From the IMG/VR virus record IMGVR_UViG_3300025818_000062, positions 1 through 37,493 of that record: a stretch of DNA of 37,493 nucleotides; one strand, 5' to 3'. Positions within the stretch are counted from its first letter, which is position 1; every line of letters starts with the position of its first letter. This stretch comes from a virus. Positions 16,886 to 25,800 of this stretch are shown here, piece after piece. Made by a program: the position numbers and the translations under genes. The notes beneath the pieces were generated by a model, which had not been told where the DNA came from, searched no databases, and worked only from the letters and a program-made list of their open reading frames with translations.

Positions 16886-16893
16886 TATATTTG
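16886..16893 (+). promoter_or_regulatory. Candidate -7 box TATATTTG before the head gene cluster
   Basis: This exact TATATTTG lies in the 79-base gap before the 121-aa gene. The ATG is 17 nt beyond the final G, leaving a short leader with A-rich AAAAACAACAAG, typical of Bacteroidota translation starts that lack Shine-Dalgarno sequences. It would drive scaffold and capsid expression. The rest of the gap (16832-16885) shows no gene and no clear terminator. Confidence 0.6.
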
Positions 16894-16910
16894 CATAAAA
16901 ACAACAAGAC

Positions 16911-17276
16911 ATGTCAAATCTTATAAGGGAAGGGGATTCTAACCTAGCTAACTTTGGACAGTTAGGGGGTGTATACCTGCAAAGCGATGTTAATGATGGT
17001 TTTCTGGACCTTTCCTCTCAGGACTACAAGGTTGTAGCAATTCAGATTTTAGCTGACAACACCGCGATACAAGGCTCTTCGGGTAACTTAACTGAAACTG
17101 AGAATAATTTTGCTGTAAATGCCAATGGCGTCCCAACTCATAGCGGCATAGGATTCCCAAATGTGCCAAACACCGTTGGTTTTAAAGCTGGTGTTATCGT
17201 TTTTGGCAGATGGACTAAGCTAAGAATATCTGGCATTGACAGTGCTGTAGGTAAAGTTATTGCATACGTAGCATAA
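16911..17276 (+). CDS. Small structural protein, head-associated (121 aa)
   Basis: This 121-residue protein is strongly beta-patterned, rich in Gly, Asn, Val and Ala, with no membrane segment. It lies 21 bases before the scaffold-like gene and is first in the head cluster, so it is probably a virion component such as a head decoration or fibre-related protein. Strands such as YKVVAIQILAD, AGVIVFGRW and KVIAYVA suggest a small beta-barrel or sandwich. I recognise no named family. The start is set by the ATG 17 nt after the TATATTTG box and an A-rich leader. Confidence 0.62.
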   Translation: MSNLIREGDSNLANFGQLGGVYLQSDVNDGFLDLSSQDYKVVAIQILADNTAIQGSSGNLTETENNFAVNANGVPTHSGIGFPNVPNTVGFKAGVIVFGRWTKLRISGIDSAVGKVIAYVA

Positions 17277-17297
17277 TAAGCATACAATTTTAATTTA

Positions 17298-18392
17298 ATG
17301 GAAGAACAAACCACACAAGCGGCTGAGATGGAGCAACAGGCTCCCGTAGCCGAACAACAAGAAACGTCTACCCCGTCATTCACTATGTTGAGTGATGAGG
17401 AGGTAGCCGCTATGCAGCAACCCCAGGAACAGCCTAGACAGCAGGCTTCCCCAGAGGTTGAGCAAACACAACAAGAAATTATGGAGGAGCCTCAGCCTGA
17501 TCAGCAAGAGGCCCAGCCACAATACGCACCAGAAGAGATTGAGGGAGCAGTGCTCGAATTCCTTAGCGAAAGGCTTGGGAGAAGCATTAGCTCTTTAGAT
17601 GACCTTCAGGCGCAACAGCAGGAGCAAAGAGAGCTCGACGAACGAATCTCAGCGATCGCAAGCTTTGTCGAAGAGACAGGGCGCGACCCGCAGGACTGGT
17701 TTATTTACCAGCAGTTAAATCCTTCCGAAATGGATGATATGACTGCTATTCAGGTGCAGATGGCATCTGACTACCCAAACCTATCCCAAGAAGAAATCGG
17801 TTTGTTGGTCTCTAGCAAGTATAAGCTCGACCCAGATCTCAACTCAGAAGACGAGGTTCGACTTTCGCAACTGCAAATGAAGATTGACGCGGAGAAAGCG
17901 CGTAAGGGTATTGATGAAATGCGATTGCGTTATCGAACCCCAGAACGCCAGGCATCCGAAGAACAGACTTCATTAATTGATGACAACTGGGTTTCGAGCA
18001 TGCGGCAGGAGCTGGACGCTATGGATGGGGTTGAATTTGACCTCGGTAATGGCAGCACCTTCACCTTCGGCATGGATGAAAACTACAAGGGTCAACTCGC
18101 TGAGAAAAACGCTCGCCTTGACGAGTTTTTTGATTCTTACGTGCGTGAGGATGGCAGTTGGGATTACGACATGCTGAATATGCACAGAGCCGTTATTGAC
18201 AACGTAGACAAAATCGTTCAGTCTGTTTACAGACAGGGGATGGCGGATGCGCAGAGAACGGTGGTGCAGAACGCGGCTAACGCAACCCCTACGTCTCCTA
18301 ATCAAGGAAACGCACCAACAGGACCCGACCCACTGGCGCAACAATTAAGAGAAGCGCTTGGTGTAAATAAAGGAGGGTTCGGATTTATCTAA
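17298..18392 (+). CDS. Scaffold-like protein
   Basis: This 364-residue protein sits directly upstream of the major capsid gene, where head scaffolds normally lie. The first 85 or so residues are Gln/Glu/Pro-rich and likely disordered. A helical core follows, with several charged helices (about 85-220). The C-terminal part has a short predicted helix and a Thr/Pro/Asn/Gly linker before a small tail (QQLREALGVNKGGFGFI) that could contact the capsid protein. No protease triad is visible, so it does not look like a protease-scaffold fusion. The leader is AATTTTAATTTA, A/T-only with no Shine-Dalgarno sequence. The call rests on position and composition. Confidence 0.7.
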   Translation: MEEQTTQAAEMEQQAPVAEQQETSTPSFTMLSDEEVAAMQQPQEQPRQQASPEVEQTQQEIMEEPQPDQQEAQPQYAPEEIEGAVLEFLSERLGRSISSLDDLQAQQQEQRELDERISAIASFVEETGRDPQDWFIYQQLNPSEMDDMTAIQVQMASDYPNLSQEEIGLLVSSKYKLDPDLNSEDEVRLSQLQMKIDAEKARKGIDEMRLRYRTPERQASEEQTSLIDDNWVSSMRQELDAMDGVEFDLGNGSTFTFGMDENYKGQLAEKNARLDEFFDSYVREDGSWDYDMLNMHRAVIDNVDKIVQSVYRQGMADAQRTVVQNAANATPTSPNQGNAPTGPDPLAQQLREALGVNKGGFGFI

Positions 18393-18413
18393 ACTTTTAA
18401 AAAATAAGAAATT

Positions 18414-19829
18414 ATGGCTATTTCAGGTCAAACAAATAGGGTGGTGTCTAACGCTAACCCGTCAAACGGAGGTCTACAAACAGGCCCAGAGAACTACACT
18501 TCTTTGGCAACTTTGTTAGACCCAACAAAACCAGACGTACAGGACTTGTACGTAGCTACCTATGGCGATCAAGGTATCACTGGCTTCTTGGAGCTCACAG
18601 GTGCTAAAAAGAACGCTGGAACTTCTGACGAGGTTGAGTGGTACGAAGAGGGTCGTTTGCACAAGACTGTCGCATACACTGGTTCAGCTGCTGCTGTTTC
18701 TGGTACACCAGCCAACGCCACTTTGACCGTTACTGGTACTCCATGCCGTGTAAACGACGTATTGTTGCTGGCTACTGGAGAAAGAGTGGTTGTAATTAAG
18801 GTTGCTTCTGGCACTCTTGATGTAGTTCGTCTCGACGGCGAGGCTCTCGGTGCTGGCTTAACGGGCACCGCTGCAATCATTGGCAATGTGTACGCTCAGG
18901 GAACGGATCAACCAAGTAAGTTCTATCAGACTGGACTGACTAGAATGAGAAACCCATACATCATCACCAAGGAGATGTACGAAGTAAATGGTTCTCAGGC
19001 TACTAACATCGGTTGGTTGAACGTAAACGGTCAGTACTTGTGGTACTTGAAGAACGAGATGGATGCTCGTAAGCGATTCATGAATCAGCGTGAGATGATG
19101 TTGTTGTATTCTCAGCTTGACGCTACAAGTGCTGCTGCTGCTAACAATCAATCTATTGCGCTTGGCGGTATTGAAACTGCTGCTGATGGAGACGCTTCTG
19201 GATCTATCCCAGGTTCTGAGGGTTACTTTCAGGCTGTTGAACGTAGAGGTATTGTCGCTACCGTTTCTGGCGGCGCTCAGGGTTCTTTCGCTTCTATGAG
19301 CGACATTGACTCTATCATCCTCGAACTCGACAAAGAAGGCGCTCCTGCTGAGTACGCTATGTACGTAAACAGAGCTACATCTTTGGATATCGACGATATG
19401 CTTGCTAACGGTATTGCTACGCAGGTGACTGCTGGTTTGGCTGGTCAGTTCGGTGCGTTTAACAACGACGCTGATTTGGCTGTGAAGCTCGGCTTTAAGT
19501 CATTTACTCGTGGTGGGTACACTTTCCACAAGCATGACTGGAAGTTGCTGAATGACCCAACCTTGGGTGGTTTGAACAACATCCACAAGGGTGCTATGAT
19601 TCCAATGTCTCAGGTAGCTGACGCTAAGTCTGGTGTTAAGGCACCAGCTTTGCAGATGAACTACAAGGCTGCTGGAAACTACTCTCGTGAGATGGAGCAC
19701 TGGGTAACTGGTGGTGGTGTCCTCGGATACACCAATGCTGCAAACGGTAAGGATACTGCTATCTTTAACTACCGTTCTGAGTGCAACCTCGTTACTCGCG
19801 CTGCTAACCAGCACGTTGTATTGAAGTAA
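18414..19829 (+). CDS. Major capsid protein (HK97-fold)
   Basis: This 471-residue protein is called as the capsid shell subunit from its size, its place after the scaffold, its uniform composition and family-like strings. These include LLDPTKPDVQDLYVATYGDQ near the N-terminus (about 34-53), EVEWYEEGRLHK (about 73-84), and a C-terminus with FNYRSECNLVTRAANQH. Residues about 90-165 form a beta-rich Gly/Thr/Val insertion that could be the E-loop or an inserted domain. Codons are strongly biased toward GCT, GGT, GTT and CGT compared with the neighbouring genes, as expected for the most abundant virion protein. The leader TTTTAAAAAATAAGAAATT is A/T-rich with no Shine-Dalgarno sequence. A UUCG-capped hairpin follows the stop. 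Confidence 0.87.
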   Translation: MAISGQTNRVVSNANPSNGGLQTGPENYTSLATLLDPTKPDVQDLYVATYGDQGITGFLELTGAKKNAGTSDEVEWYEEGRLHKTVAYTGSAAAVSGTPANATLTVTGTPCRVNDVLLLATGERVVVIKVASGTLDVVRLDGEALGAGLTGTAAIIGNVYAQGTDQPSKFYQTGLTRMRNPYIITKEMYEVNGSQATNIGWLNVNGQYLWYLKNEMDARKRFMNQREMMLLYSQLDATSAAAANNQSIALGGIETAADGDASGSIPGSEGYFQAVERRGIVATVSGGAQGSFASMSDIDSIILELDKEGAPAEYAMYVNRATSLDIDDMLANGIATQVTAGLAGQFGAFNNDADLAVKLGFKSFTRGGYTFHKHDWKLLNDPTLGGLNNIHKGAMIPMSQVADAKSGVKAPALQMNYKAAGNYSREMEHWVTGGGVLGYTNAANGKDTAIFNYRSECNLVTRAANQHVVLK

Positions 19830-19844
19830 TTAACCTGAACTGAC

Positions 19845-19870
19845 AGAGAAGGCCCTTCGGGGCTTTCTCT
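19845..19870 (+). terminator. UUCG-capped hairpin after the capsid gene, no U-tract
   Basis: An 11-bp stem (AGAGAAGGCCC / GGGCTTTCTCT, one G-U pair) is closed by a TTCG loop on a C-G pair, the very stable cUUCGg tetraloop. It is followed by TGATG rather than a run of T. It may terminate partially or protect the 3' end of capsid mRNA while letting some transcription reach the downstream gene. Confidence 0.75.
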
Positions 19871-19892
19871 TGATGTTCATAATGCTTAGAAC

Positions 19893-20276
19893 ATGAAATC
19901 ATTTTTTCAACTCTACCCAGTCGAGGACACTCAAACGATTAACGTAACTGAGGGTATGGACATTCGTCCAAACGCTAAGCTTGTAAACTTGACTGTCAAC
20001 GGCGGCTCAGGCGCTACCTACACTGCTAATTTGCCAGCAACTCCAGATGGTGTTTCATTCACTTTGAAGCTTACTAATCTTGACGCAGATAGCGAGGGTA
20101 ATGATGCAACTTCATTGACTGTGACGGCAGAAGGATCAACTGAGTTGACCTTGTTGTTTGACGCAGAAAACGAACACGTTTCTCTCATGTATCTTGACGG
20201 AAAGTTTTTAGAGCTTCAGGATGATGGGCTTCCAGCGGGAGTTGTTCTTGCCGCAGCTACCGCTAGCGTCTCGTAG
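19893..20276 (+). CDS. Probable capsid decoration / minor head protein (127 aa)
   Basis: This 127-residue protein is beta-patterned, acidic and rich in Thr, Leu, Ala and Gly, with no membrane segment. It lies between the capsid-gene hairpin and a strong terminator, and its codon choice is biased in a similar way to the capsid gene, suggesting high expression. These features fit a decoration or cement protein that binds the capsid lattice, but I recognise no family. Strands such as VSFTLKLTNLDAD and HVSLMYLDGKFLEL suggest a small beta-sandwich. The ATG at 19893 lies 22 bases after the hairpin. No TAnnTTTG box is visible in that gap, so it probably relies on read-through. Confidence 0.62.
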   Translation: MKSFFQLYPVEDTQTINVTEGMDIRPNAKLVNLTVNGGSGATYTANLPATPDGVSFTLKLTNLDADSEGNDATSLTVTAEGSTELTLLFDAENEHVSLMYLDGKFLELQDDGLPAGVVLAAATASVS

Positions 20277-20301
20277 ACCCATGATAAACTAACAGGTAAC
20301 T

Positions 20302-20343
20302 GAGTGGGGAGAATGGCTCCCTACTCTTTTACTATTTTTTTTT
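20302..20343 (+). terminator. Intrinsic terminator after the head cluster
   Basis: A 10-bp stem (GAGTGGGGAG / CTCCCTACTC, one G-T pair) with a 5-base loop is followed by TTTT, then ACTATTTTTTTTT. The tail contains TTTTACTATTTTT, which resembles the promoter contexts at 1794 and 11065 but lacks the final G of the -7 box; a weak promoter here is possible. Confidence 0.85.
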
Positions 20344-20365
20344 CGAACTTTAATTTAATATCATT

Positions 20366-21193
20366 ATGAATCAAACAACTAAAAAGCCCCAGCGTGGGCG
20401 ACCAAAGATGGTATCCAACGATACCGCTGTAGCTGAACCACAGGTAAAGCAACAGCCTAAGAAGAAGGCTATTCGACGCGAAGAAAAAGTTAGCGGGGTA
20501 CAGGAGTACAAAGCTAACGGAAGCGGAGCCGTTATGATGCTTATGCAGAGCGGCATCACGGTATACGACGAAGAGTCAGGTATGGTGCGAGAGATTCGCT
20601 ACTGTGAGAACGAGAACTCTATCTGGAAGGATGAGCAGGCTGATCGGTCTGTGAAGACCCCTGTTATCTTCCGTATGGGGAGACTCTTTGTAAACGAGCG
20701 ACAGCCTAACCTTAGAGCATTTCTTGAGATTCACCCACAGAACAAGGCCAACGGTGGTAGTCTGTTCGAATTGGTGGACAATCTAAAGAAAGTAGAGGTA
20801 GACATTGACAATGAGTTCCTCGTAAACGATGCTATCAACATGCTGCGTACCAAGGAGTTGGATGAGCTGCTTGCCGTAGCCTTGGCATACGGGATGGATA
20901 TCGACCGTCCTATCGCCGAGGTAAGGCACGACCTGCTCCTCAAAGCTAAAGCATCACCAAAGACGTTTATCGAGTCATTCGACAACCCTGTCGTATCCAT
21001 GAAGTCCATGATTAAGCAGGCTATATCTTACCAGATTATCAAGGCCGACAAGGACGCTATCAAGTGGTTCGACACCAACAAACATATTATATCGGTCCCT
21101 GCGGGCCAAGAACCAGTAGACGTATTCGTTCGCTACTGCATGACAGAGGTAGCTGCCCCTGTCGTTGCTGAGCTGGAGCGTCAGCTGGGATAA
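20366..21193 (+). CDS. Conserved-type phage protein with basic GRP N-terminus (275 aa)
   Basis: This 275-residue protein is a lone gene between two terminators. Residues 1-45 are basic and probably disordered, with KPQRGRPK resembling an AT-hook core (GRP flanked by basic residues). The body has a small beta part followed by ERQPNLRAFLEIHPQN (about 113-128) and a helical C-terminal half with LRTKELDELLAVALAYGMD and HDLLLKAKASPKTFI. I recall this combination from proteins encoded next to capsid genes in other phages, without a firm function. Contact with DNA or RNA polymerase is possible but unproven. The leader is ACTTTAATTTAATATCATT, without a Shine-Dalgarno sequence. Confidence 0.66.
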   Translation: MNQTTKKPQRGRPKMVSNDTAVAEPQVKQQPKKKAIRREEKVSGVQEYKANGSGAVMMLMQSGITVYDEESGMVREIRYCENENSIWKDEQADRSVKTPVIFRMGRLFVNERQPNLRAFLEIHPQNKANGGSLFELVDNLKKVEVDIDNEFLVNDAINMLRTKELDELLAVALAYGMDIDRPIAEVRHDLLLKAKASPKTFIESFDNPVVSMKSMIKQAISYQIIKADKDAIKWFDTNKHIISVPAGQEPVDVFVRYCMTEVAAPVVAELERQLG

Positions 21194-21212
21194 ACCTTCT
21201 AGTATATATGTG

Positions 21213-21246
21213 AAAGAGCCTCCAAAATGGGGGCTTTTTCTTTTTC
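21213..21246 (+). terminator. Intrinsic terminator before the tail cluster
   Basis: An 11-bp stem (AAAGAGCCTCC / GGGGGCTTTTT, with G-T pairs) and a 5-base AAAAT loop lead into TTTTTCTTTTTC. It overlaps a spurious upstream ATG at 21227. The candidate promoter box at 21248 starts two bases later. Confidence 0.9.
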
Positions 21247-21247
21247 G

Positions 21248-21255
21248 TATATTTG
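21248..21255 (+). promoter_or_regulatory. Candidate -7 box TATATTTG, 4 nt before ATG
   Basis: An exact TATATTTG sits directly after a terminator and exactly four bases before the ATG of the adaptor gene. This is the same spacing as at 11065, 27142 and 29549. It supports a leaderless start at 21260 rather than the in-frame ATG at 21227. Confidence 0.7.
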
Positions 21256-21259
21256 CTTC

Positions 21260-21997
21260 ATGGCAAAGACATTCGGAGCTAGCGTTGCAACGGTTTACGA
21301 AACCTTGCGTGACTTGGCTAACAAGGACCAGCAGGGCTTTGTTACCGAGACCGAATTCAATCGGTTTGCATCCATAGCTCAGCTAAACATATTCAACGGC
21401 CTGTTCGACGAACTGAAGGACGCTAAAAGGCTTACAAGGGCGGGATTCAACCCCATGCGTGACAAGTCTCGTATCAAGCGTATTGAAGAGGATTTATCTA
21501 TCTTCTCTACGAAGGCTACCGTAACGAAGAATAACGGGGTTTTTGATATGACATCGGATAACACTATAAAGCCCGTTGCTAGGATTATTAGCATCTCCAC
21601 GGCTGGGAGTATTCTGCTCAACCAATCCACGAAGAAGCCTATCGAGATATGCTACGATGAGGAGAAGATTGAGCGCATCCTGATCAGTAACCTCAGCGCA
21701 CCTACAGAGGAATTCCCTGTGGCCTTGGTATCGGATGACATCCATGTATTCCCTACCAGCATCAACAAGATAGAGGTTCGATACTACAAGTTTCCAGAGG
21801 GGAGAAACGCTACTGGGGATAGGGTTGCGTATCCACCAAACGTTACCTCATCTATCGACTTCGAACTTCCAGAACACTACACCTCTGATTTGGTGTATGA
21901 GATCGGTAAGATGGTCGGGCTGAATCTCAGGGATAACGATATCGTTAACTACACTGGTCAGGAGATGCAGGCTAGGAAACAAGCAGAGACTTACTAA
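21260..21997 (+). CDS. Head-tail adaptor-like protein (245 aa)
   Basis: This is first in a three-gene unit with the ring and nozzle genes, which suggests an adaptor or first ring of a short tail. I place the start at ATG 21260, giving MAKTFGASV; the in-frame ATG at 21227 lies inside the terminator hairpin and upstream of the promoter box. The protein is helical at the N-terminus (about 1-75) and at the C-terminus (YTSDLVYEIGKMVGLNLRDND, about 208-228, through to the end), with a beta-rich middle (about 85-195). It ends in QEMQARKQAETY and shares one base (TAATG) with the next gene. Similar proteins lie before tail tubular proteins in Bacteroidota podoviruses, by memory only. Confidence 0.65.
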   Translation: MAKTFGASVATVYETLRDLANKDQQGFVTETEFNRFASIAQLNIFNGLFDELKDAKRLTRAGFNPMRDKSRIKRIEEDLSIFSTKATVTKNNGVFDMTSDNTIKPVARIISISTAGSILLNQSTKKPIEICYDEEKIERILISNLSAPTEEFPVALVSDDIHVFPTSINKIEVRYYKFPEGRNATGDRVAYPPNVTSSIDFELPEHYTSDLVYEIGKMVGLNLRDNDIVNYTGQEMQARKQAETY

Positions 21998-22839
21998 TGG
22001 CTAGAAACACTGTACCACTCGATCAGATTATAAACGACTTCATCATCACATTGGCTGACGATGACTACGCTGGTAATGCATCCGATACACAGATTAGGAC
22101 GCACGCGCTACGTGGTATCCGTGAGATGGGGTTTGATATGTCCAAGAAGATTCGTTCGCTGAAGCTAACCGTAAGCGCTACGAATACGATAGAGCTCCCA
22201 GATGATTTCGTTGATTGGAGTAAGGTAGGGGTGGTTGGTAGCGACGGCATCGTGTATGTACTCGGTGAGAACAAGAACGTAAACTATTCTCAGGCGTATG
22301 AGGACGGTAGCGGCAACAAGGTAGGGACCGCCGCCGAAGCCTATGATAGTGATGGGGATGGAGTATACGACAGGATTGATTCTAAGGGTGCCACGAATAG
22401 CGGCTCACCAGCAGCCTCTGACGATATAACCCAGGGGTTTGACTCATACATCTTTAGAAACTACGTATACGGGGCTACAAATGGCCTCTACGGGATTGGT
22501 GGTGGTCACTACTACGGTACCTTCCGCGTGAACCTCGATCAGAACAGAATAGAGCTGGAGACAAACCAGGATATCGGTGAGGCTGTTATCGAGTACGTTG
22601 CTGACGAGGCACGCTCCAAAAACCCAAGCGTACACGTATACCTTGAGGAGGCACTGACGTCGTACATGTACTACAAGATTATCGAGCGCAAAGCCTCTGT
22701 ACCTGCGAACGAGAAAGCCCGTGCTAGGCAGGAGTACTACAACGAACGCAGAAAAGCGAACGCACGTATTAAGTCATTCACGAAGGAGGAGGCGCTGAAG
22801 ACGATTAGAAAGAACTATAAGCAAGCACCTAAGTTCTGA
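21997..22839 (+). CDS. Tail ring / tail tubular protein A-like
   Basis: This 280-residue protein is probably a ring subunit below the portal. It opens with a helical segment (LDQIINDFIITLADDD, DTQIRTHALRGIREMGFD), followed by KLTVSATNTIELPDDFVDW, a pattern typical of tail tubular A/gp4-like proteins. The C-terminus is helical (YLEEALTSYMYYKIIERKA, then ARARQEYYNERRKAN), also typical. An insertion at 117-128 carries D-x-D-x-D-G-x-x-D-x-x-D, matching a thrombospondin type 3 calcium loop, in a Gly/Ser-rich region (about 102-145) likely exposed on the surface. It shares one base with each neighbour (TAATG upstream, TGATG downstream). Confidence 0.72.
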   Translation: MARNTVPLDQIINDFIITLADDDYAGNASDTQIRTHALRGIREMGFDMSKKIRSLKLTVSATNTIELPDDFVDWSKVGVVGSDGIVYVLGENKNVNYSQAYEDGSGNKVGTAAEAYDSDGDGVYDRIDSKGATNSGSPAASDDITQGFDSYIFRNYVYGATNGLYGIGGGHYYGTFRVNLDQNRIELETNQDIGEAVIEYVADEARSKNPSVHVYLEEALTSYMYYKIIERKASVPANEKARARQEYYNERRKANARIKSFTKEEALKTIRKNYKQAPKF

Positions 22840-25800
22840 TGCCTATTGATAAGATGATACCACGCTTCCTTGTCAGCGACGAGGACGAGCGTCTGCTAAA
22901 GGAGGGTGCCATGACGGATGCCCTCAACGTTTCTATATCCGAGGATGGGGATGGTAGCGAGGGGGTGCTTAAGAACGTAAAGGGGACAACGGCCATTACT
23001 GGTGCAACACTTGGTATCGGTGATGATGAGGTGAAAGTAATCGGTCAGGTTTCTGACTCGCAGCTTGGGTACATTTACTTCTTTGTAGCTACTGTGGGTC
23101 AAACTTTTGTCCATGATGCTATCTACAGAGTAAACACGAACACCAACGCTACTCAGTTGGTGTTTAAGAATACTTGGCTGAACTTTGACGAGGATGGATT
23201 CGTTAAAGCGGACGTATTAAACGGGTCTTTTCAGCAGGACGGAATCATACAGACTATTCTGTACTTCACTGACAATAAAAACGCTCCCAGGAAGATTAAT
23301 GTAGACAGGGCTATAGCAGGTGAGTACTCTGGACTTAGCTCAAGTAAGCTAGACTACGCTTTAAACTCTATTAAGGCGGCACCCACTAAGCCTCCAACTT
23401 TTTATTTTTCTACCGACACTTCAATAGATGCAAACAACTTTAGGTTAAGTACTTTCCAGTTTGCCTATCAGTACGTGTACACCGATGGGGAAGAGTCCGC
23501 TATATCCTCATATTCTAGTCTTTGCTTTCCAGATAGTTCGTCCATAATCGGAATTGACAACTCCTCTGTCGGTTCGGTTTCTACGTCAAACTACTATGAG
23601 GATAATGTATGTAACATAAAACTCAATTGGAGTAGCATCTCAGAAAGCCCCAAAAACATTCCAGACGTAAAAAAAGTAAGGCTGCTAGCGAGGAAGAGCA
23701 ACACAGGTGCCTTTAGGGTCATAGATGAGTTTGATCCTAATGCGAATCTCAATAGATATATATACGGCAGCTCCGTTTCCGTGTATGACAAAGACACGGC
23801 TATATACAGGTTTTTTAATGAAGGCGCCTACGCCGCTACAGACGCGAACACTGTAAACAAGCTTTATGACAACGTTCCCATTAAAACTGAAGGTCAGGCG
23901 ATTACTGGGAACAGATTAATGTATTCGAATTACTCGGAGGGATTTGCAAACGGAGACGTAAATGGCGACCCTGTAGACGCCACCCTAACAGTTTCCTATT
24001 CTGCGGCTAGGGGTGGCGGAGAAAACGGATCTTCAGCTAATGGCATTTCAGAGGACAACTCCAACACGAATGGAGATATAGCTATAGACTTCTCTACTCT
24101 GTTTACTACTTCGAATGTGCCAGCAGGAAGTACTACAACGGTAAAGTTTGAAACAGATCCTTCTGGATCCTTTGGAGACGCACCTGATGGGGCCATCGTG
24201 TTGGATGCGGTTGATTCTCTTGGCGGAACCTTTCAGGTTAAGTTTGGGGAAGGTCCCTCTGGAAGTGGTACAGCATCTGACATAATACCTATATATCAGG
24301 TTTCAGATGGTTGGAACTTTGAGCTTACGTTAACAAACGCCTCAGACATGACTCATGCGGAGTTTGCTACTTTCTTTGCAAATAACGTTACTGGGTATAA
24401 CTTTTCAAAAACTTACGACGTACTCCACTCCGCCATGCAGGGTGTTGTAGTGGACGGAAGCAATACGACTCTTTTCGGAACTGGCGATATAGTCGGGCTT
24501 GGTAGCGGAAACTACTCTGTAACCACGGCGTGGACTTATACGCCAGCTGATATTGATGTCTCTTCAGCTGTTGTTACATTAAAGCCCAGGATATATTTTG
24601 CCTCTATTAGCGGATGGGAAGGGGGCACTGTAGGTGTTAATACATACGCTATAACTACTCAGTCGTTTTTAGGAGGGGGTCTTCAAGGTACAATGTTTTA
24701 CGACATACCGTCTGCGAACCTTACTGGAAAGGTGTTTAACAGCACGGCAAACCACAGCTTATCGACATTCAAGGCTGGATCTACCCACGAGATAGGTGTT
24801 GTATACTATGACAAATACAACAGGTCTGGGAATGTAAACAAGATTGGAAGCGTATACGTTCTTCCTTTTGGGGATTCTGGAAGATCTGGCGATAACGGCC
24901 CAGCATCAATATCAGTTGCGTTTAACTCACAGCCTCCCACTTGGGCCGATAGATACCAGTTTGTATACCCTGGTATGGGTTCGTTCGATTCTGTTGTTTC
25001 CTACACGGTAGGAGGAGCTTACTATAACGCGACGGACGACCAAGACAGGCGGGTCTACGTCTCACTTAATACTCTTAATGATTTTTCAGAAGAAAAGTCT
25101 GCATTGCTTAGATACTCTTTCACAGAGGGTGACAAACTAAGAGTTATTAATTACGACTCTGCCTCTGGTGCTTACGCAACAAATCCATTGAACGTAACAT
25201 ATCCAAGGGCTAATGACGGAAGCGTTATAGAATTTGATGTTGTTGGGGTTGAAATCATAGACTCTGAGAAACTACATACAGGCTCGAACCATCAAGCAGG
25301 GCAGGAGGACCCTCATCACGGAACCTTTCTAGTGTTAGAGTCTCCAGCCATACATGCAAATCTTCAGGTTGATTCTAACAGTGATGGTACGGTTGATACT
25401 GGGTTGAAATATGTTGGTTTTGATTGGTATTCGATAAGCAATTCAACGTATCCAGACTCTGGAAACACTGCTGCGACTAACGCAAATTACTGGGGTCAAA
25501 GATGTTTGGTTGAGATACTAACTCCGTCTAAAATTGACAAAGAGGTCTATTATGAAATAGGTGAGTCCTACCCGATTGGTCCGCCAAGAGATCAAAACCA
25601 AGGGAGTAACAACCACGGTCCTTTAAGAGTCTTAAATTATGGGGATGTTCACTACAGGCCAACATCTTGTAAGACACCATTTAGGGATCCAAATCATCAA
25701 AGCCAAGCTAACGAATGGAACGAAGAGCATCCTGAAGACTGGAGGTACGAAACAATATATACTGAAAGTCAATCAGTTAGCGACTTCTTTAGTTCTAGCG

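Noticed and set aside
17286-20360. Shared TTTAATTTAAT string before the scaffold-like gene (about 17289) and the 275-aa gene (about 20350)
   Set aside because: It is short and A/T-only, as expected in Bacteroidota translation leaders; too little information to call a regulatory element.
21227-21259. Upstream in-frame ATG for the adaptor gene
   Set aside because: It lies within the terminator hairpin and upstream of the TATATTTG box; the ATG at 21260 has the four-base spacing seen at three other genes.
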